In this document: positions 34,471 through 47,339 of the stretch, in pieces
Position numbering within the stretch: position 1 is the stretch's first letter
Layout: each line of letters starts with the position of its first letter
Source of the DNA: Chamaecyparis obtusa
Lineage: Eukaryota > Streptophyta > Pinopsida > Cupressales > Cupressaceae
Assembly (NCBI GenBank): GCA_027943335.1
Contig: BSBK01007864.1
Location: 223,501 to 287,500 of the forward strand
Reading direction: 5' to 3'
DNA: 64,000 bases
The notes under the pieces: generated by a model
What the model was told of the DNA's origin: nothing
Seen by the model: the letters and a program-made list of their open reading frames with translations, nothing else
Databases searched by the model: none
Position numbers and translations under genes: made by a program

Positions 34471-35708
34471 AATGTGAGCCTTCAAATCATAAGAAGATTC
34501 AATCCATCCATATGAACATTATATTTTTGCATCCCAACAATTGCAAGCATAATGAGTCATTTCATTATGTAAATGATACAAAAAATAAAAACATTCTTTA
34601 TCAATTCCTAGAGTTTTTAGAAATCAAAATATTCTTCAAATGAAGTAACCCAATGTCTCATTGTTGATAGTGCCCTAAAAATTAGAGAAGAGGTTAATAC
34701 TCAAAATAAAATTTTAAGTATGTCCTGCAAGAATGGACTAAACTTTAAATACATCACATTGATCTAAGCTTAACCAAGAAGAACATCAGCTAAAGTTGGA
34801 ATACAAGATGCAAATAGACTTTTAACATAAGCTAACCTTTGCAACTACATCACCGAGATGAAGCTTCACAAATGGTTTTAAGGTCATTTTATCTTCTCTA
34901 GAATAGATTAGTAATTCCAAATCAACACCATTTTTAAACTTGGGATGAGATTTATTGTCAGGATTCACAAAGTTTTCAATATCAACAAGAGTAATCTCTC
35001 AAAATCTCAAGAGCCCTTGGAAAGGGGATATCTACAAGGTGTATGGTCATGAATAATTCAAATTCTTTTATGCAATGCATAACATCATGTAATTTGACTA
35101 CAGAAAATAATACCAAGCTACGATAACATCTGAGGTTGGTTTTATAAATAATTTTGGGGATAGTGGTAATAACCTCATTTCTGAAAGCCTGACCAATCTA
35201 AGTAGTTAAAAATGAAAGCGTAGTTCCATTGTAATAATAAAGGTCCTTGAAATTTACAAATATACCTTGTGCAGTCTTTGGACGCAAGTAACTGCAAAAA
35301 AAATCCCAAAGCAAGCATACAAACCTTGATAATTCACAAAAAAAATTTCAAAAAAAGAAACTAAAACAAAAATCATTTAATCCAAAATTACCGTGTTTCA
35401 CCAAAGTTCCTATAAATTATGCATGTAAATTAAACATATCATTTAAAAAATATATTACAAATCCAAAAATGCAGACTTCAATGCAGATCAATAATAGTGA
35501 CTACTTACCCTGGACTAGCACCTGAAGGACCTATGGACGTTGTGAACATAAGATTGAATGGATATGGATATGAAAGGGGTTTCTTTGTATCTAGAGTAGT
35601 TATACCATATTCATTATTCTTTTTTCCCAAAGCTTCAGTGGTTAAGTCATCTATAACAACCAACACTTGTTTCAGTTCATTTACCTTATTCATAGTAGAG
35701 GTCTTCAA
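34471..35708 (-). pseudogene. Glycyl-tRNA synthetase gene fragment with introns
   Basis: Four exons on the minus strand match eukaryotic class II glycyl-tRNA synthetase in order. Exon 1 (35,708-35,505) reads NEYGITTLDTKKPLS, YPYPFNLMFTTSIGPSG; exon 2 (35,291-35,174) TAQGIFVNFKDLYYYNG, then IGQAFRNE; exon 3 (35,031-34,837) QGLLRF, DIENFVNPDNKSHPKFKN, LHLGDVVAK; exon 4 (34,674-34,471) GTINNETLGYFI, NEMTHYACNCWDA, YGWIESSYDLKAH. The introns of about 213, 142 and 162 bases have GT...AG ends, so the copy arose at DNA level, not by retroposition. Stops in exons 2-4, a lost base at the exon-2 junction and a deletion in exon 4 make it a pseudogene. The first part and the C-terminal anticodon-binding domain are absent. 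It lies just inside the CACTA-type end. Confidence 0.9.
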
Positions 35709-35759
35709 AAATTTCCATATTCATATGATACCATATTTGTATCTTTATTTGCATCCATG

Positions 35760-36113
35760 TCTATGCATTTTTTATGTGTATAGACACACACTTGTATCAT
35801 ACATATATACATGTACATATATAATATACATAACATTTTTATATTTATACCTGGATTAAACTGTAATCTCCCCTACTTATACACTCTTCCAAGCTCAAAT
35901 GTTGTTGCAGTGACATTTGACAATGGTCTTAGGAAGATTATTTAAGTTTCCAATGGTATTAGGAAGGTTATTTAAGTTTCTACACCATTTCAAGTGTTGC
36001 TTTTGTGATAAATCAGTTATGACAAATCAATCATGTGACAAATTATCAATGGTATTAGAGAGGTTATTTAAGTTGTCACACAATTACAAGTGTCACAGTT
36101 GTGACATGTTTCC

Positions 36114-36168
<55 letters not shown>

Positions 36169-38460
36169 ATACACACACATATGTATACATATCTATACAT
36201 ATGTAAATATATCATGCATGTAAATTTACATAATCCTTAAGCTAGATATTGCACCAAATGATGTGGTGATTGATATACATTTTAATTTATATGTACATAT
36301 ACACACGTGTATGTAGAAATGTCTAAACAAAAAACTAAAATGCATATCTTACCAAAGGGGACACTTCAATAAATCTATTTCATTTCTATCCTTTCCTCAT
36401 GTATTCCAATAAATTACATTTATCTAAGCCTCTTTTCATGCTATGATAGTCATAATGATTCCCTTTTTCTCGATTAAATCTCTAAAGGTGGTGGAATGTT
36501 AAAAACTCTCTAAGTCCAAACAATGGACTGGGGAAAACCGTTACTAAAAAATGGTTTAGCACCATATGAAAATAGTTTAATGATGCACAAGACAGGTATG
36601 TCGGGCTTATCCATGCAACAAGTATTCCTAATTCTTTAATCTATATTTAAATATCATTTTTTGGATGTATGCAATGTGCTAATCATTTCTGGATTTTGGA
36701 CAAAACTCACAAGTTTATAGATTAAGTTTTTGAAGAAGGAAGAATCTTAAGAACTCCAGTCCAAACAGAGGTAGATTCTATTGTAGTCTATAATCCACTC
36801 TATAAATTGTATTGGATTAGAATTTCTTCACAATAGATTTCAAAGAAAATGTCGAAGACAATGAAATTGGGCAACGTCTAAACAATAAACTAAAATGCAG
36901 TAGCTCCAGATGATCCCTGCTCTGACAATTTTGTTTGTGACTATTATGATGTATGTTGTGATGCTGACATCAGGGCGTGTGGTGAGGGATGGGGATATTG
37001 ATGTTAATCCCTTTATTTGCTGCAATGGGACTTTGCTCTTGAACTTTTCTCAAAATAAGTAATCTATTATGCTTTGTAAATATGATGTGTCTAAACAGAT
37101 AACTAAAAAGCGTACCTTACCAAGGGGGACACTTTAATTTTTTTCAAAATCTTCTTAAATATTATGTGGTTTAGTTTGTTGCATAGTCATGGGTTGTGTA
37201 TGTATGTACTTTTATGTTTTTGTGTATGTACATGTATGTATGTGTACATACATTCAAATAAACAAAATGATAGACATTTATCATGATGAATGTAGAAGTA
37301 GACAAGGTGTTAGCACCTAAAAGAAGAAATATTTCCATTTTCCATTTACCAAATTATAATTGGCTCAAATTACCTTTTATGTGGCTTAAAACCTATAAAT
37401 CAATGTTGTTTACACAAATCATGTACATACAAAATGACAAAAAAATGTATTTAGTAGTTGTATTTCATACATAGAGGAGATATTGGTTCAAAATGGTTTC
37501 ACCATGTCTTGTCAAACATACAATATTAGTATCAACACCACTAAAGAAGGAAAAGTGAATTTCTATAAAATAGACAGAGTTTGAGGAATACCCATTTACC
37601 TAGTTGCCCTCATATCTGATCAAAGCATAGTTGGGAAAATGCTAAAATCCAATTTTAAAGAATTTTCTATGTTTTAGTAAAGTGCATTTTTTAAGGTCTT
37701 CGGGGAATTTTAGGGCACGGATGCCTCATCGTGGTGTGACCTCCCACTTTTGGTTTGAGATTTATTGAAGACATTTCCAACGGAGTAAACGGTTTGCAAT
37801 TTGGAGCTAGGACTAGAAAGCTATGCCTTCTTCAAGTGGACCTATTTTTATATATAGTTTTTTTATAGTTTTAATATTTAATTTGTAATAAACATTATGA
37901 GGACTATTCGTTTCATTTCCAAGGGATTCTAGTGACCCTTGGGATCCATCAGATTTGTATAAACTCCAATTTCAAATAGAATGGATCACTTTTTGGCTTG
38001 CATTCTTCTTGTTAATATTCGTAGATTTTTACATTGAAGTTAATAATACTGCAAGTATCACACCAAGTATTGTAATCTGATTTCATAATTTAGATCAATA
38101 TCCCAAGCCATTTTTTCTAAATTTGCATATATCTCCTATATTTGTGGATGTGTTTGTCTTCTACACAAAAACATGTACCATTTCATGGTCTTCAATCCAA
38201 TTCAATGCACCAAGAAATCTTATTAATTCATCTTTCATAAATCCCCTTACCATTTAATACAACAACAACAACAACAAAAATCCTTACCATTTGAACCTCA
38301 CCCCACCTTCCCATTTCTATATTAATGTTTGAGATAAGAACATAAGTGGCAAAATTTTTAGGATCCAATAAAAAATTAGTGTTGCTATAAGATAATCTTA
38401 AATCCTATATTCATTTTTTATCTACAAGTACCAAGGAAACACATCAACACAACCACCATA
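35760..38460. other. AT-rich DNA without recognised gene
   Basis: Apart from the microsatellite and scattered TA/TG-rich strings (35,790-35,850; 37,200-37,250), nothing identifiable was seen. Two partial repeats of AATGGTATTAGGAAGGTTATTT lie at about 35,920-36,075. Short open frames have no domain resemblance. It may be the inner or far side of the CACTA-type element. Confidence 0.5.
36113..36167. repeat. (TA)n(TG)n microsatellite
   Basis: An uninterrupted TA run passes into about 18 TG units and is followed by a short CACACACA inverted stretch to 36,180. Confidence 0.95.
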
Positions 38461-38499
38461 GTATAGTTGTCATCTTAATGATAAATTGTATTGTTTACT

Positions 38500-38766
38500 C
38501 AAGATAGACAGCATGGCGAACACGCTCAAACATGCACATACAACAAGTCTAGTTTGTGTATATCCTCCAATCATTTCATTCCATGTGACAACATCTCTTG
38601 GAGGTATTTTTTCAAAAAATTCATGTTCCTTGTAATATGCTACCACATTTTGGATGCATTCCCAACAATAATATCTTACAAAATCCCCCCTTCCAAAATG
38701 GTAAAGAGGACTTGAGAGAGCTTTGGACTGGCTCTTAAATGCAAATTTGATGCTACTGATTAGCAT
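38500..38766 (-). pseudogene. Pentatricopeptide repeat (PPR) gene relic
   Basis: The minus-strand frame contains HEFFEKIPPRDVVTWNEMIG followed by GYTQ, the conserved junction of a PLS-type PPR motif (compare the family pattern of F-x-K-M-P-x-R-D-V-V-S/T-W-N-x-M-I-x-G-Y). The preceding segment (VRYYCWECIQNVVAYYK) could be the damaged former repeat. Only this one motif is clear, and downstream residues lose similarity. PPR proteins bind organellar RNA. This piece is too short to act and is a gene relic or captured scrap. Confidence 0.6.
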
Positions 38767-38861
38767 TTAGATAATCATAGTAGCTTCAAGGTGTTTTTTC
38801 CACCATAACATCTTGTAATTCATAAATCTTATGTTTTGAAATTGCTTGACTAGTACAACAC

Positions 38862-38866
38862 TTAGG
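38862..38866. repeat. Target-site duplication of element A, left copy (TTAGG)
   Basis: It is repeated at 44,771-44,775 after the 3' LTR. Confidence 0.9.
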
Positions 38867-40352
38867 TGTTGGAAACTGTAATTGAAGAAATTGTTGTATT
38901 GTCATTGATGTCAAACCTTAACTGGTAAGACTGTTGCTATCTAAGAAAGTACTATATCTATTGATTATTGAGAAGAATTAGGGCAAGGGTGATAACAATA
39001 GAACCTAGGGAAAGGTTGAGTTATCTTGATACTTCAATGAGTACTTGATTATGTGGCACAATGATAAGATAATATATTGTTTATCTAAGTGAGAAGCAAG
39101 AATGAACAAGTAGGCTTAACCAAGAAAAAGTGAAGAAATCTAGTTTAAGCCGAGTGATGTTAGTGTCGACCGAGTCAGTATATGCCGAGTAAATTCAGTG
39201 TTAACCGAACATCAGTTTATTGTTGAGTGACAGTATTTGCCGAGTAACAGTTTTGAAGAGATGACCGAGTTGCACAGTGATGACCGAGGAGTTGAACACA
39301 ATATTAACCAAGCATCAGTAATTTATATTTGAGAAAGAATTTAGTTTTCTAGCTGACATAGTTAAATTCTTGGATTATGTAAATCGTGTTCACTTTATTA
39401 ATTAAGTCTATGGAGCATTTATTGCACAGTAAACCATTTTATTGTGATTCCAATAAAGAGATTGGAGATGTTTCTAGAAGGATGAATGAAGAACATAAAT
39501 GATGGAAGGATTCATTGAATCCGACCTAAACCTAAAATCTATGAAGGAGATTAAGTGACAAAAGTTGGATCTACCTATTGAGGAGGTATATAGGAAAACC
39601 TAAGTGTGAGGTTGAAAGGGGAGATGTTGGAGTTGATGTTATTGGCTGATACAACAGAAAGGCTAAAGGTGAAGGATTTGATCAGAGTTGTGATTGCTTG
39701 AAAGTATTTCCAAGCAAATCAATGATGGAGATGGAAATGGAACTCAGTCAGTAAGCCAACATATATGTGCGAATTGGATCTTTTATTTGCAAAGTGAGTT
39801 GTATGTTTTTAGATCAATACTATTGCTACTTTCTAACCATTGTATCAGTTCAAATCCTTTAATCAAGGTTGACCTAACAGTCGTTGTATAAATCCTTTAA
39901 TCAAGGTTGAAATCTAATGGAATGTACTTAAGTCCTCTAACAAGGTGCACTCTTAACAGGGTGGTTGAAATCCTTTAACAAGGTCACACCAAGCAATGTG
40001 TTTGTAAACCTTTGACAGGGTTGGTTTTTCACAGAGATCACTTCAGAAGAGTGAATATATCAGTAGCTTGTTACAAAGTGGTTTTTTCCAAATTGGGTTT
40101 CCACTATAAATCCTGGTGTTAATACTTGTGTGAATGTTTTGGTTTGAACATTTCTATGTTTTGTAAGTTAAATACTATTGGATAGTGGACTACATTGTTA
40201 TGTGTTTCTGGCATACATTCTGTAATAACCAAGTAGTTGTTGGTTGTTAGATCTGAGTTTCTTGAAGTGTTTGAAAGTTTAATAGATACATATGGACCTG
40301 AGAACAACTAATTCACCCCCCCCCCCCTCTGTTGTTCTAAATCATATTAACA
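38867..40352 (+). repeat. Element A 5' LTR
   Basis: It runs from TGTTGGAAACTG to CATATTAACA. A TATATAGG box is at 39,587-39,594. It contains several ACCGAGT-like repeats (39,150-39,300) and a run of about 14 C near its end (40,313-40,327). Confidence 0.92.
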
Positions 40353-40400
40353 ATTGGTATCAAAGCTGTTGGTGCTTACATAAAATAAGTTTGAAGATAC

Positions 40401-42796
40401 TTGAAGCAAATGATCAAGATATATAAAAAGGAGGTACTGAAGCTGAATAAGGAGAACTTCCCTACATGGCAGAGTCTAATGAAACTACATCTAGCTAGCA
40501 TTGGTGACTCAGTGAACTATTATGTTGAAAATGATTGTGTTACACCTACTGCACCTTTGACTACCGAGGAGATGAGAGCCAAACAGGAACACAACCAAGC
40601 AATGTTGGAGATTGCATCTACCTTAAGCTATCCTGAATTTGAAGACATTAAAGATTGCAAAAATGCAAAGTAAATGTGGGACACTCTTGCAAACATCTAT
40701 GGTGGTGACATAAATGTACTAAGGGCAAAATTTGAAAGCTTGAGAGGTAAGTTTGATGAAATGAAAATGCAAGAAGGTGAAAATATTGCTCAATATTATG
40801 GTAGAATCAAGGAGGTTGTAAATGCTATTAGAGGAGGTAATGGAACTATTGATGATGAGACTATTATTGGAAAGGTATTGAGAACTTTGTGTCCTATATA
40901 TGCCATCAAAATTTCAGCAATTCAAGAATCCAAATGTAACCATGGTAATGCTCTAACACTGGAAAGTCTTTTTGGTAAGCTTACTGCTTTTGAGCTTTCT
41001 AATTATGATAGCTTCACTGTTGCTAATGTTGAATCTTCATTCAAGTCACAAATGGTTTTGCATAAGTCTAAGAAGGAAAAATAAAAATGTATAAGTGAGA
41101 TTGAAAGTGATAGTGACACTTTTGATGAGGAACTAGAGGATCTTGAAGCTCTTATGGCCAGAAGATTGAAAAGAGGAAAAGGAAAATATAAAGGTAAACT
41201 CCCTATCATATGTTTTTCATGTAACAAATTTGGCCATATAGCTGCAAGATGTCCTAACAGGGATGACAAGGATGAGGAAAAAGATAGAAAATAAAAGGAT
41301 AAGAGAGAAAATATAGGTTGTCGAAGGTACAAGGACTACAAGGATAAAGGTAAGAAATCTTGTTATATTGATGAAGAAGAAACTAACACTGATAATGATG
41401 ATTTTGAAATTGAAGTAGTCTATGTTTCTATGAAAGATGAATCTGATGAAGATGAGAAAACTGCACTTGTTTCTTATGTGAGAAAAGGTGATAAATGGAT
41501 TATTGATAGTGGTTGCTCACATCACATGACTGGTGACAAAAGTGAATTTGATACCCTAGATCATTACAAAGGTATAAGTGTTAAGTTTAGTAATGATGCA
41601 CCATGTCCTGTAAAGGGTAAAGGATCAATTAAGCTGACTAATAAGATCACTTGTGAAAATGCTTATTAGGTTGAGGGTCTTAACTATTATTTGCTAAGTG
41701 TTGCACAACTTAATAGAATTGGTTACCGAGTGGAGTTTCATCACAGAAAGGCTAAAATATTTGATGCCACTGGTGAACTGATTGGAAGTGGAGAGCAGAC
41801 TAGAGGTAATTTGTTCTATCTAGACCTATCTGAAGAAACATGCTTGATTGCACAATTTGATGATATATGGTTATGGCATAAAAGGCTATGTCATGTTAAC
41901 TTTGACAATCTAGTAAATATTAGTAAAAAGAAGAAAGTTAGAGGTTTTCCAAGATTGAAGAAACCTGATAATGTAATGTGCAAACAATGTCAGTTGGGTA
42001 AAATGACAAAGTCTAGTTTCAAGAGCAAAACCTTTACTTCTGAAAATGCTTTAGATCTAGTTCATACTAACCTTTGTGGACGTATGGGTGTACAAAGCTA
42101 TTGTGGTGCTAAATAATTTATTTTGTTTGTTGATGATTACAATAGGATGATGACTGTAATGTTTCTAAAAGAAAAATTTGATGCATTTCAGTTGTTTAAG
42201 TGGTATTTGGCTGAGGTTGAAAAGGAAAGTCATATGATGGTTGTAAAGAGGATAATGAGATATCTGAAAGGGACAGAAGACTTTGGACTGTACTATAAGA
42301 AGCATGAAAATTTTGAACTAAGAGTGTATACTGATGCAGATTAAGCAGAAAATGTAGATGATAGAAAAAGTACTAGTGGTGGAGCTTTCTTTCTTGGACA
42401 GAGATTAGTTTCCTGGACAAGCAAGAAACAAAATTGCATTTCCCAATCTACAGCTGAAGCTGAGTATGTAGCAGCTGTAGTGAACTATTCAAACCTGGTA
42501 TGGATAAAGCAATTATTGAAAGGCATGAAAGAATAGATCACTGAACCAGTTGTCATATACTGTGACAACACAAGTGCTATCAACATATCAAAGAACCCAG
42601 TGATGCACATAAAGACCAAACATATTTCTATCAAGTATCATTACTTGAGATAATTGGTACAAGATAAAGAGGTGAGAATGGAATATGTGAATACAAAGGA
42701 ACAACTAGCAGAAAAATTCACCAAATCTTTACCTAAGGATGCTCATGAATATCTTAAAGGTAAATTAGGGGTGCTTACCCTAACTGAGGCTACCTA
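40401..42796 (+). pseudogene. Element A polyprotein: Gag, protease, integrase N-part fused to RNase H
   Basis: One reading frame runs through without frameshift but with about nine stops (for example 40,671, 41,082, 41,667, 42,114, 42,342). Order: copia Gag (LNKENFPTWQSLMKLHLASI; MWDTLANIYGGD), zinc knuckle CFSCNKFGHIAARC (about 41,212), protease WIIDSGCSHHMTGD (41,497), GAG-pre-integrase (LWHKRLCHVNFDNL; CKQCQLGKMTKSSF), and the integrase start (FVDDYNRMM). At about 42,222-42,234 the sequence jumps in frame to RNase H (SHMMVVKRIMRYLKGTEDFG; VYTDAD; STAEAEYVA; CDNTSAI). The frame ends with a KLGVLTL-type C-terminus. The integrase core and all RT motifs are absent. It is non-functional as an enzyme set. 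Confidence 0.9.
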
Positions 42797-43257
42797 GTCA
42801 AGCTAGGAGCACTGCATCAAATGTGTTGCACAAAGTATCTAACAAATTGATGTAGAAAAGGTCATACTTTAGGAGCAGCCTAGAGTTGTGAAAAAGTACA
42901 GCGAAGCTATAAACAGTCATAAGCAAGATGACAGAGGAAGAAACATTGTTACTGAGCTTACAAGATGATATCTACATCTGCAAGATGCAAGTTCTAGTTG
43001 TTGCTTTGGCATTATTGTCAAAGAGGGAGATATGAGTTAGATGAAAACACATGGAAGATCAAGAAAGAGGGAGAGATTCAAAGGAAAGAGACACATAAAA
43101 GATTCAGAGGGAGTTACTGTGTGGTTGGTCAAGCAAGTTAGGCTAAGCGATTTAGAATCATAATGAAGCTAAGGATATTACAAATATTTCTAATGAACTG
43201 ACAAGTTTTGGATTGGTTGGTGAATCATGTGTTATTCATATGGTGTTGCCATCAATA

Positions 43258-43271
43258 CCAAAGAGGGAGAT
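43258..43271 (+). other. Polypurine tract of element A
   Basis: CCAAAGAGGGAGAT directly precedes the 3' LTR. Confidence 0.8.
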
Positions 43272-44770
43272 TGTTAGAAACTATAATTGAAGCAATTATT
43301 GTATTGTCATTGATGTCAAACCTTAACTGGTAAGATTGTTGCTATCTAAGAAAGTACTATATCTATTGATTATTGAGAAGGATTAGTGCAAGGGTGATAA
43401 CAATAGAACCTACGGAAAGGTTGAGTTATCTTGATACTTTAATGAGTACTTGATTATGTGGCACAATGATAAGATAATGTATTGTTTATCTAAGTGAGAA
43501 GCAAGACTGAACAAGTAGGCTTAACCGAGCAAAAGTGAAGAAATCTAGTTTAAGCCAAGTGATGTTAGTGTCGACCGAGCCAGTATATGCCGAGTAAATT
43601 CACTGTTGACCAAACATTAGTTTATTGCCGAGTGACAATATTAGTTGAGTAACAGTTTTGAAGAGATAACCGAGTTGCGTAGTGATGACCGAGGAGTTGA
43701 ACATAGTATTAACCGAACGTCAATAGTTTACATTTGAGGAAGAATTTAGTTTTCTAGCCGACATAGTTGAATTCTTGAATTATGTAAATCATGTTGACTT
43801 TATTAATTAAGTTTATGGAGCATTTATTGCACAGTAAACCATTTTATTGTGATTCCAATAAAGAGATTGGAGATGTTTCTAGAAGGATGAATGAAGAACA
43901 TAAATGATGGAAGGATTTGTTGAATCCGACCTAAACCTAAGATCTACAGAGGAGATTAAGTGGAAAAAGTTGGATCTACCTATTGGGGAGGTATATAGGA
44001 AAACCTAAGCGTGAGGTTGAAAGGGGCGATGTTGGAGTTGTTGATGTTATTGACTGATATAGCAAAAAGGTTGAAGGTGAAGGAGTTGATCAGAGTTGTG
44101 ATTGCTTGAAAGGATTTCCAAGCAGATCAGTGATGGAGATGGAAATGGAACTCAGTCAGTAAGCCATCATATATGTGTGAATTGGATCTATTATTTGCAA
44201 GTGAGTTGTATATTTTCAAATCAATATTGCTACTACTTTCTAACCATTGTATCAGTTCAAATCCTTTAATTAAGGTTGACCTAACAGTCATTGTATAAAT
44301 CCTTTAATCAAGGTTGCATTCTAATAGAATTTACTTAAGTCCTCTAACAAGGCACACTCTTAACAGGGTGGTTGAAATCCTTTAACAAGGTCACACCTAG
44401 CAATGTGTTTGTAAACCTTTGACAAGGTTGGTTTTTCATAAAGCTCACTTTAGAAGAGTGAATATATCAGTAGCATGTTACAAAGTGGTTTTTCCCAAAT
44501 TGGGATTCCACTATAAATCATGGTGTTAATACTTGTGTGAATGTTTTGGTTTGAACATTTCCATGTTTTTCAAGTTAAATACTGTTGGATAGTGGATTGC
44601 ATTGTTATATGTTTTTGGCATACATTCTATAATGACTGAGTAGCTGTTGGTGGTTAGATTTGAGTTTGTTGAAGTGTTTGAAAGTATAATAGATACATCT
44701 GGACCTGAGAAAAATTGGATCACCCCCCCCCCCCCCCCCCCACCCTCTATTGTTCTAAATCATATTAACA
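43272..44770 (+). repeat. Element A 3' LTR
   Basis: It is 1,499 bp with a TATATAGG box at about 43,992. A run of about 20 C (44,722-44,741) near the end is longer than in the 5' LTR and explains part of the length difference. Confidence 0.92.
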
Positions 44771-44775
44771 TTAGG

Positions 44776-46383
44776 TTCCTGAGTCATGTCATTCAAGGCT
44801 TGTCAAGAGCACAATCATTATGCATAATTACACTAGTATGTGTAGAATCTTATCTATTCCCAAGTGTTTTGTGTACATGCATTTTGAATTTTATGAACAT
44901 GTCCTTACATATGTGTTTGGTGACAAATAATTACTAACAAAAAATACCTTTGAAATGAGCACAGGTCAGTAAATAGGGATTAAAACGTGATGCTTCAACT
45001 CTGAATGCAAACTTTAATTTAACCAACACCTTTCCTAATATCATGTGAATAACTATACTGGAAAATTACTTATTGTGAAGACTACTACTTACCTGAAAGA
45101 TAAATAAACCAAGAGTTCCATTGAAACTAAATTAAAGAAGCTCCAAATAACATATGAAACATAAGGATGAAAATAGTTTTAGATATAAATAATTACCAGT
45201 GACACTCAAAATCCAAGAAGTTGTTTAATGGTAGTGTTCACTTGCAATAGAGTGACTTGGATTTGAATCATCCTTGCCACAATAAAGTGGCACATAATTA
45301 TAGTGGAAGTTTGGTAAGGTTCTCATGTAAATATGTTGGGCAATCCTACCATAACCTGTGTTGACAAATCTTAAAAATTTAGTACAAGGTTACCACACAC
45401 CACATTAAGGTGGTTAACATACCCACCCAATATTAAAAATAAATAAAAAATTAACGGGTTAAACTGCACAACCTTATAATAGTTTGTATAACTTGGAACA
45501 ACATATAGCAAATTAGAAGGGAACATTTCTCTGTGTGCCTATAATAGTTATAAGTTTGGCATTGTACAACCTCCAATTGATCTCTAAATGATAGAGGATG
45601 GTAGTAATTTTTATTATCTTTCATATGGATCCACTTTCATAAATTCCTATTACATGGTTTGAAGGTTATTGTGGTTTCTTTGTAAACTATCTGATTTACC
45701 TTAGGGTAGATAGTGGGTATTGGAAAATATACATCTCTTGCTCCTTTCATTCAAACTATCTACTATTTGGTTGTTTGGATTTTTATGAAGTGTATCTTAT
45801 TCCTTAAGGTTGCATACATTAAGTGGAACAAAGACAATGTAAAGAGATAGAATTTTAATGAAAAGTATATTGACAATTACATGTTTTCTACAAGTTTGAG
45901 ATTGTTGCAATGAAATGTACACCTATATATGAGGTTGTTTTAATCTACATTTGTTTTTAAAAGTTAGAATATGGGATAAGATTCCATTTGGACCCATTCT
46001 CATCTAATTTTGTGGTTTATTCGGTGAGACATTACAATTTTGTTGAAAACAGTCAAAACCCTCAATGAGGGTAACCAAATAACATAAAAAATGGAATTCT
46101 TTCCTTTGACCATTGTAATCTCCTATAATTAGGTGGATTGAAGGATCATGAAGTATATTTTGTATCTTTGAGGGTTTCAGATATTAATGTTGAAGCTTTC
46201 TTATGCGTTCATGATTCCCTAGGACTATATTTTATATTGCAGGCTAAAAGCATAGTTAACAATGGAATTTTTGTAGTTTGATCATTGAAATTTATGTGTG
46301 TTATGGGTGGAATTATTTGTGAGAGGTGTCAAGGTAGTTTAGGCCCTCTTAAAAGATAGTGAGTTGACAATTTTTATTGGAAA
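44776..46383. other. AT-rich DNA without recognised gene
   Basis: No domain, repeat or RNA gene was recognised. It is the DNA flanking element A on the left and the 3' LTR of element E on the right. Confidence 0.5.
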
Positions 46384-47288
46384 GATTAGGTACTAAGAGG
46401 GGGGGGTGAATCAATACTAACAGATTTGTATCAATCAAACTTTTAATCTTAAGCATATAATTTCACTCCCTATTTACCGATAGTCTTTTTTATATTACCG
46501 ATATGTTTTAATTGAAATAATATAAAGTAAATAACAATAAATCATCAAATTATTCCCACACCTATAACACAAATATTTTTGGTGTCATAGAAACCTTTGA
46601 TCACTGGGAAAAACTATAGTGGGGATGATACCCACAACTCTTCACTGCAACTAAAAGAGTTTGTCGGTTAAGGTTTGTACAAAGTGTCACTTTCTAAGTG
46701 ACTCACCTGGTAAGGAGTGACTAATACATGGTTAAGTGTACCGACAGCCTTTCTAGGACTACTCTGCTAAGAGACTTTATCCTACCTATACGACATTCAC
46801 CCTATTAAAGGATTTACAATAAGTTCCTAAAAGAGAACTTCTAAGTCCAGTTAGAGACTACTTGGTTAAGGGATTTCACAATCTTGTCGCTAAACTATTA
46901 GGAATAAAACAACAAGAAATTTCACCTTTCTGTGATTTCCTCCAAATCTTGTCAGATCCCTTATGTTCATTGTCTTTTTCTTCAAACTCTTTGCGCCTTT
47001 GTTTCTTGCTCTGTGCTTGTATATCTTTTTATGGTCTCTTCTCTTTTCTCTCTTGATCCTATGAATATTTATATGTTTCTATCCATTGAATTGCATAATC
47101 ATGACCTTAGATCTTATGGTTCCTTCATCTTGATCTTATCCATAAAACATTTTTCTCTTTTCCTCTATCAGCTATAATACCTATTTTCCTTTACCCAATA
47201 ACTAACTCCTATATATTCTATAGTGTGTCGATAGTATATCGTTGATAGTTTGACATCAATGAAAAAACTTATCTTGAGATTTCCAACA
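46384..47288 (-). repeat. Element E 3' LTR
   Basis: The plus-strand left end GATTAGGTACTAAGAGGGGGG is the mirror of the copia-type LTR terminus with a C-tract. The right end ATTTCCAACA is followed by ATATCCCCCTTTGG, a minus-strand polypurine tract. Its length is about 905 bp. The left terminus has lost the exact TG. The partner LTR is not in the window. Confidence 0.7.
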
Positions 47289-47339
47289 ATATCCCCCTTT
47301 GGCATTGATGGAAAAAAATTTGATTCTCCAAAACTATTA

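Larger units (their letters stand above)
38867..44770 (+). mobile_element. Element A: complete, internally deleted Ty1/copia retrotransposon
   Basis: It is 5,904 bp with LTRs at 38,867-40,352 and 43,272-44,770, TG...CA ends, a 5-bp target duplication, a primer-binding site at 40,355 (TGGTATCAAAGC, the usual initiator-Met-type site with changes) and a polypurine tract (43,258-43,271). The internal part is only 2.9 kb, because most of integrase and all of RT are missing. LTRs differ at about 5% of sites over the first 200 bases by eye, so the insertion is older than element T. It would need proteins from another copia element to move. Confidence 0.93.

Noticed and set aside
36840..37025. Minus-strand 61-codon frame upstream of the synthetase fragment as its missing exon
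   Set aside because: The peptide does not resemble any part of glycyl-tRNA synthetase that I know.
44776..46383. Search for RNA genes or promoters between elements A and E
   Set aside because: Nothing with paired arms, boxes or coding text could be supported.
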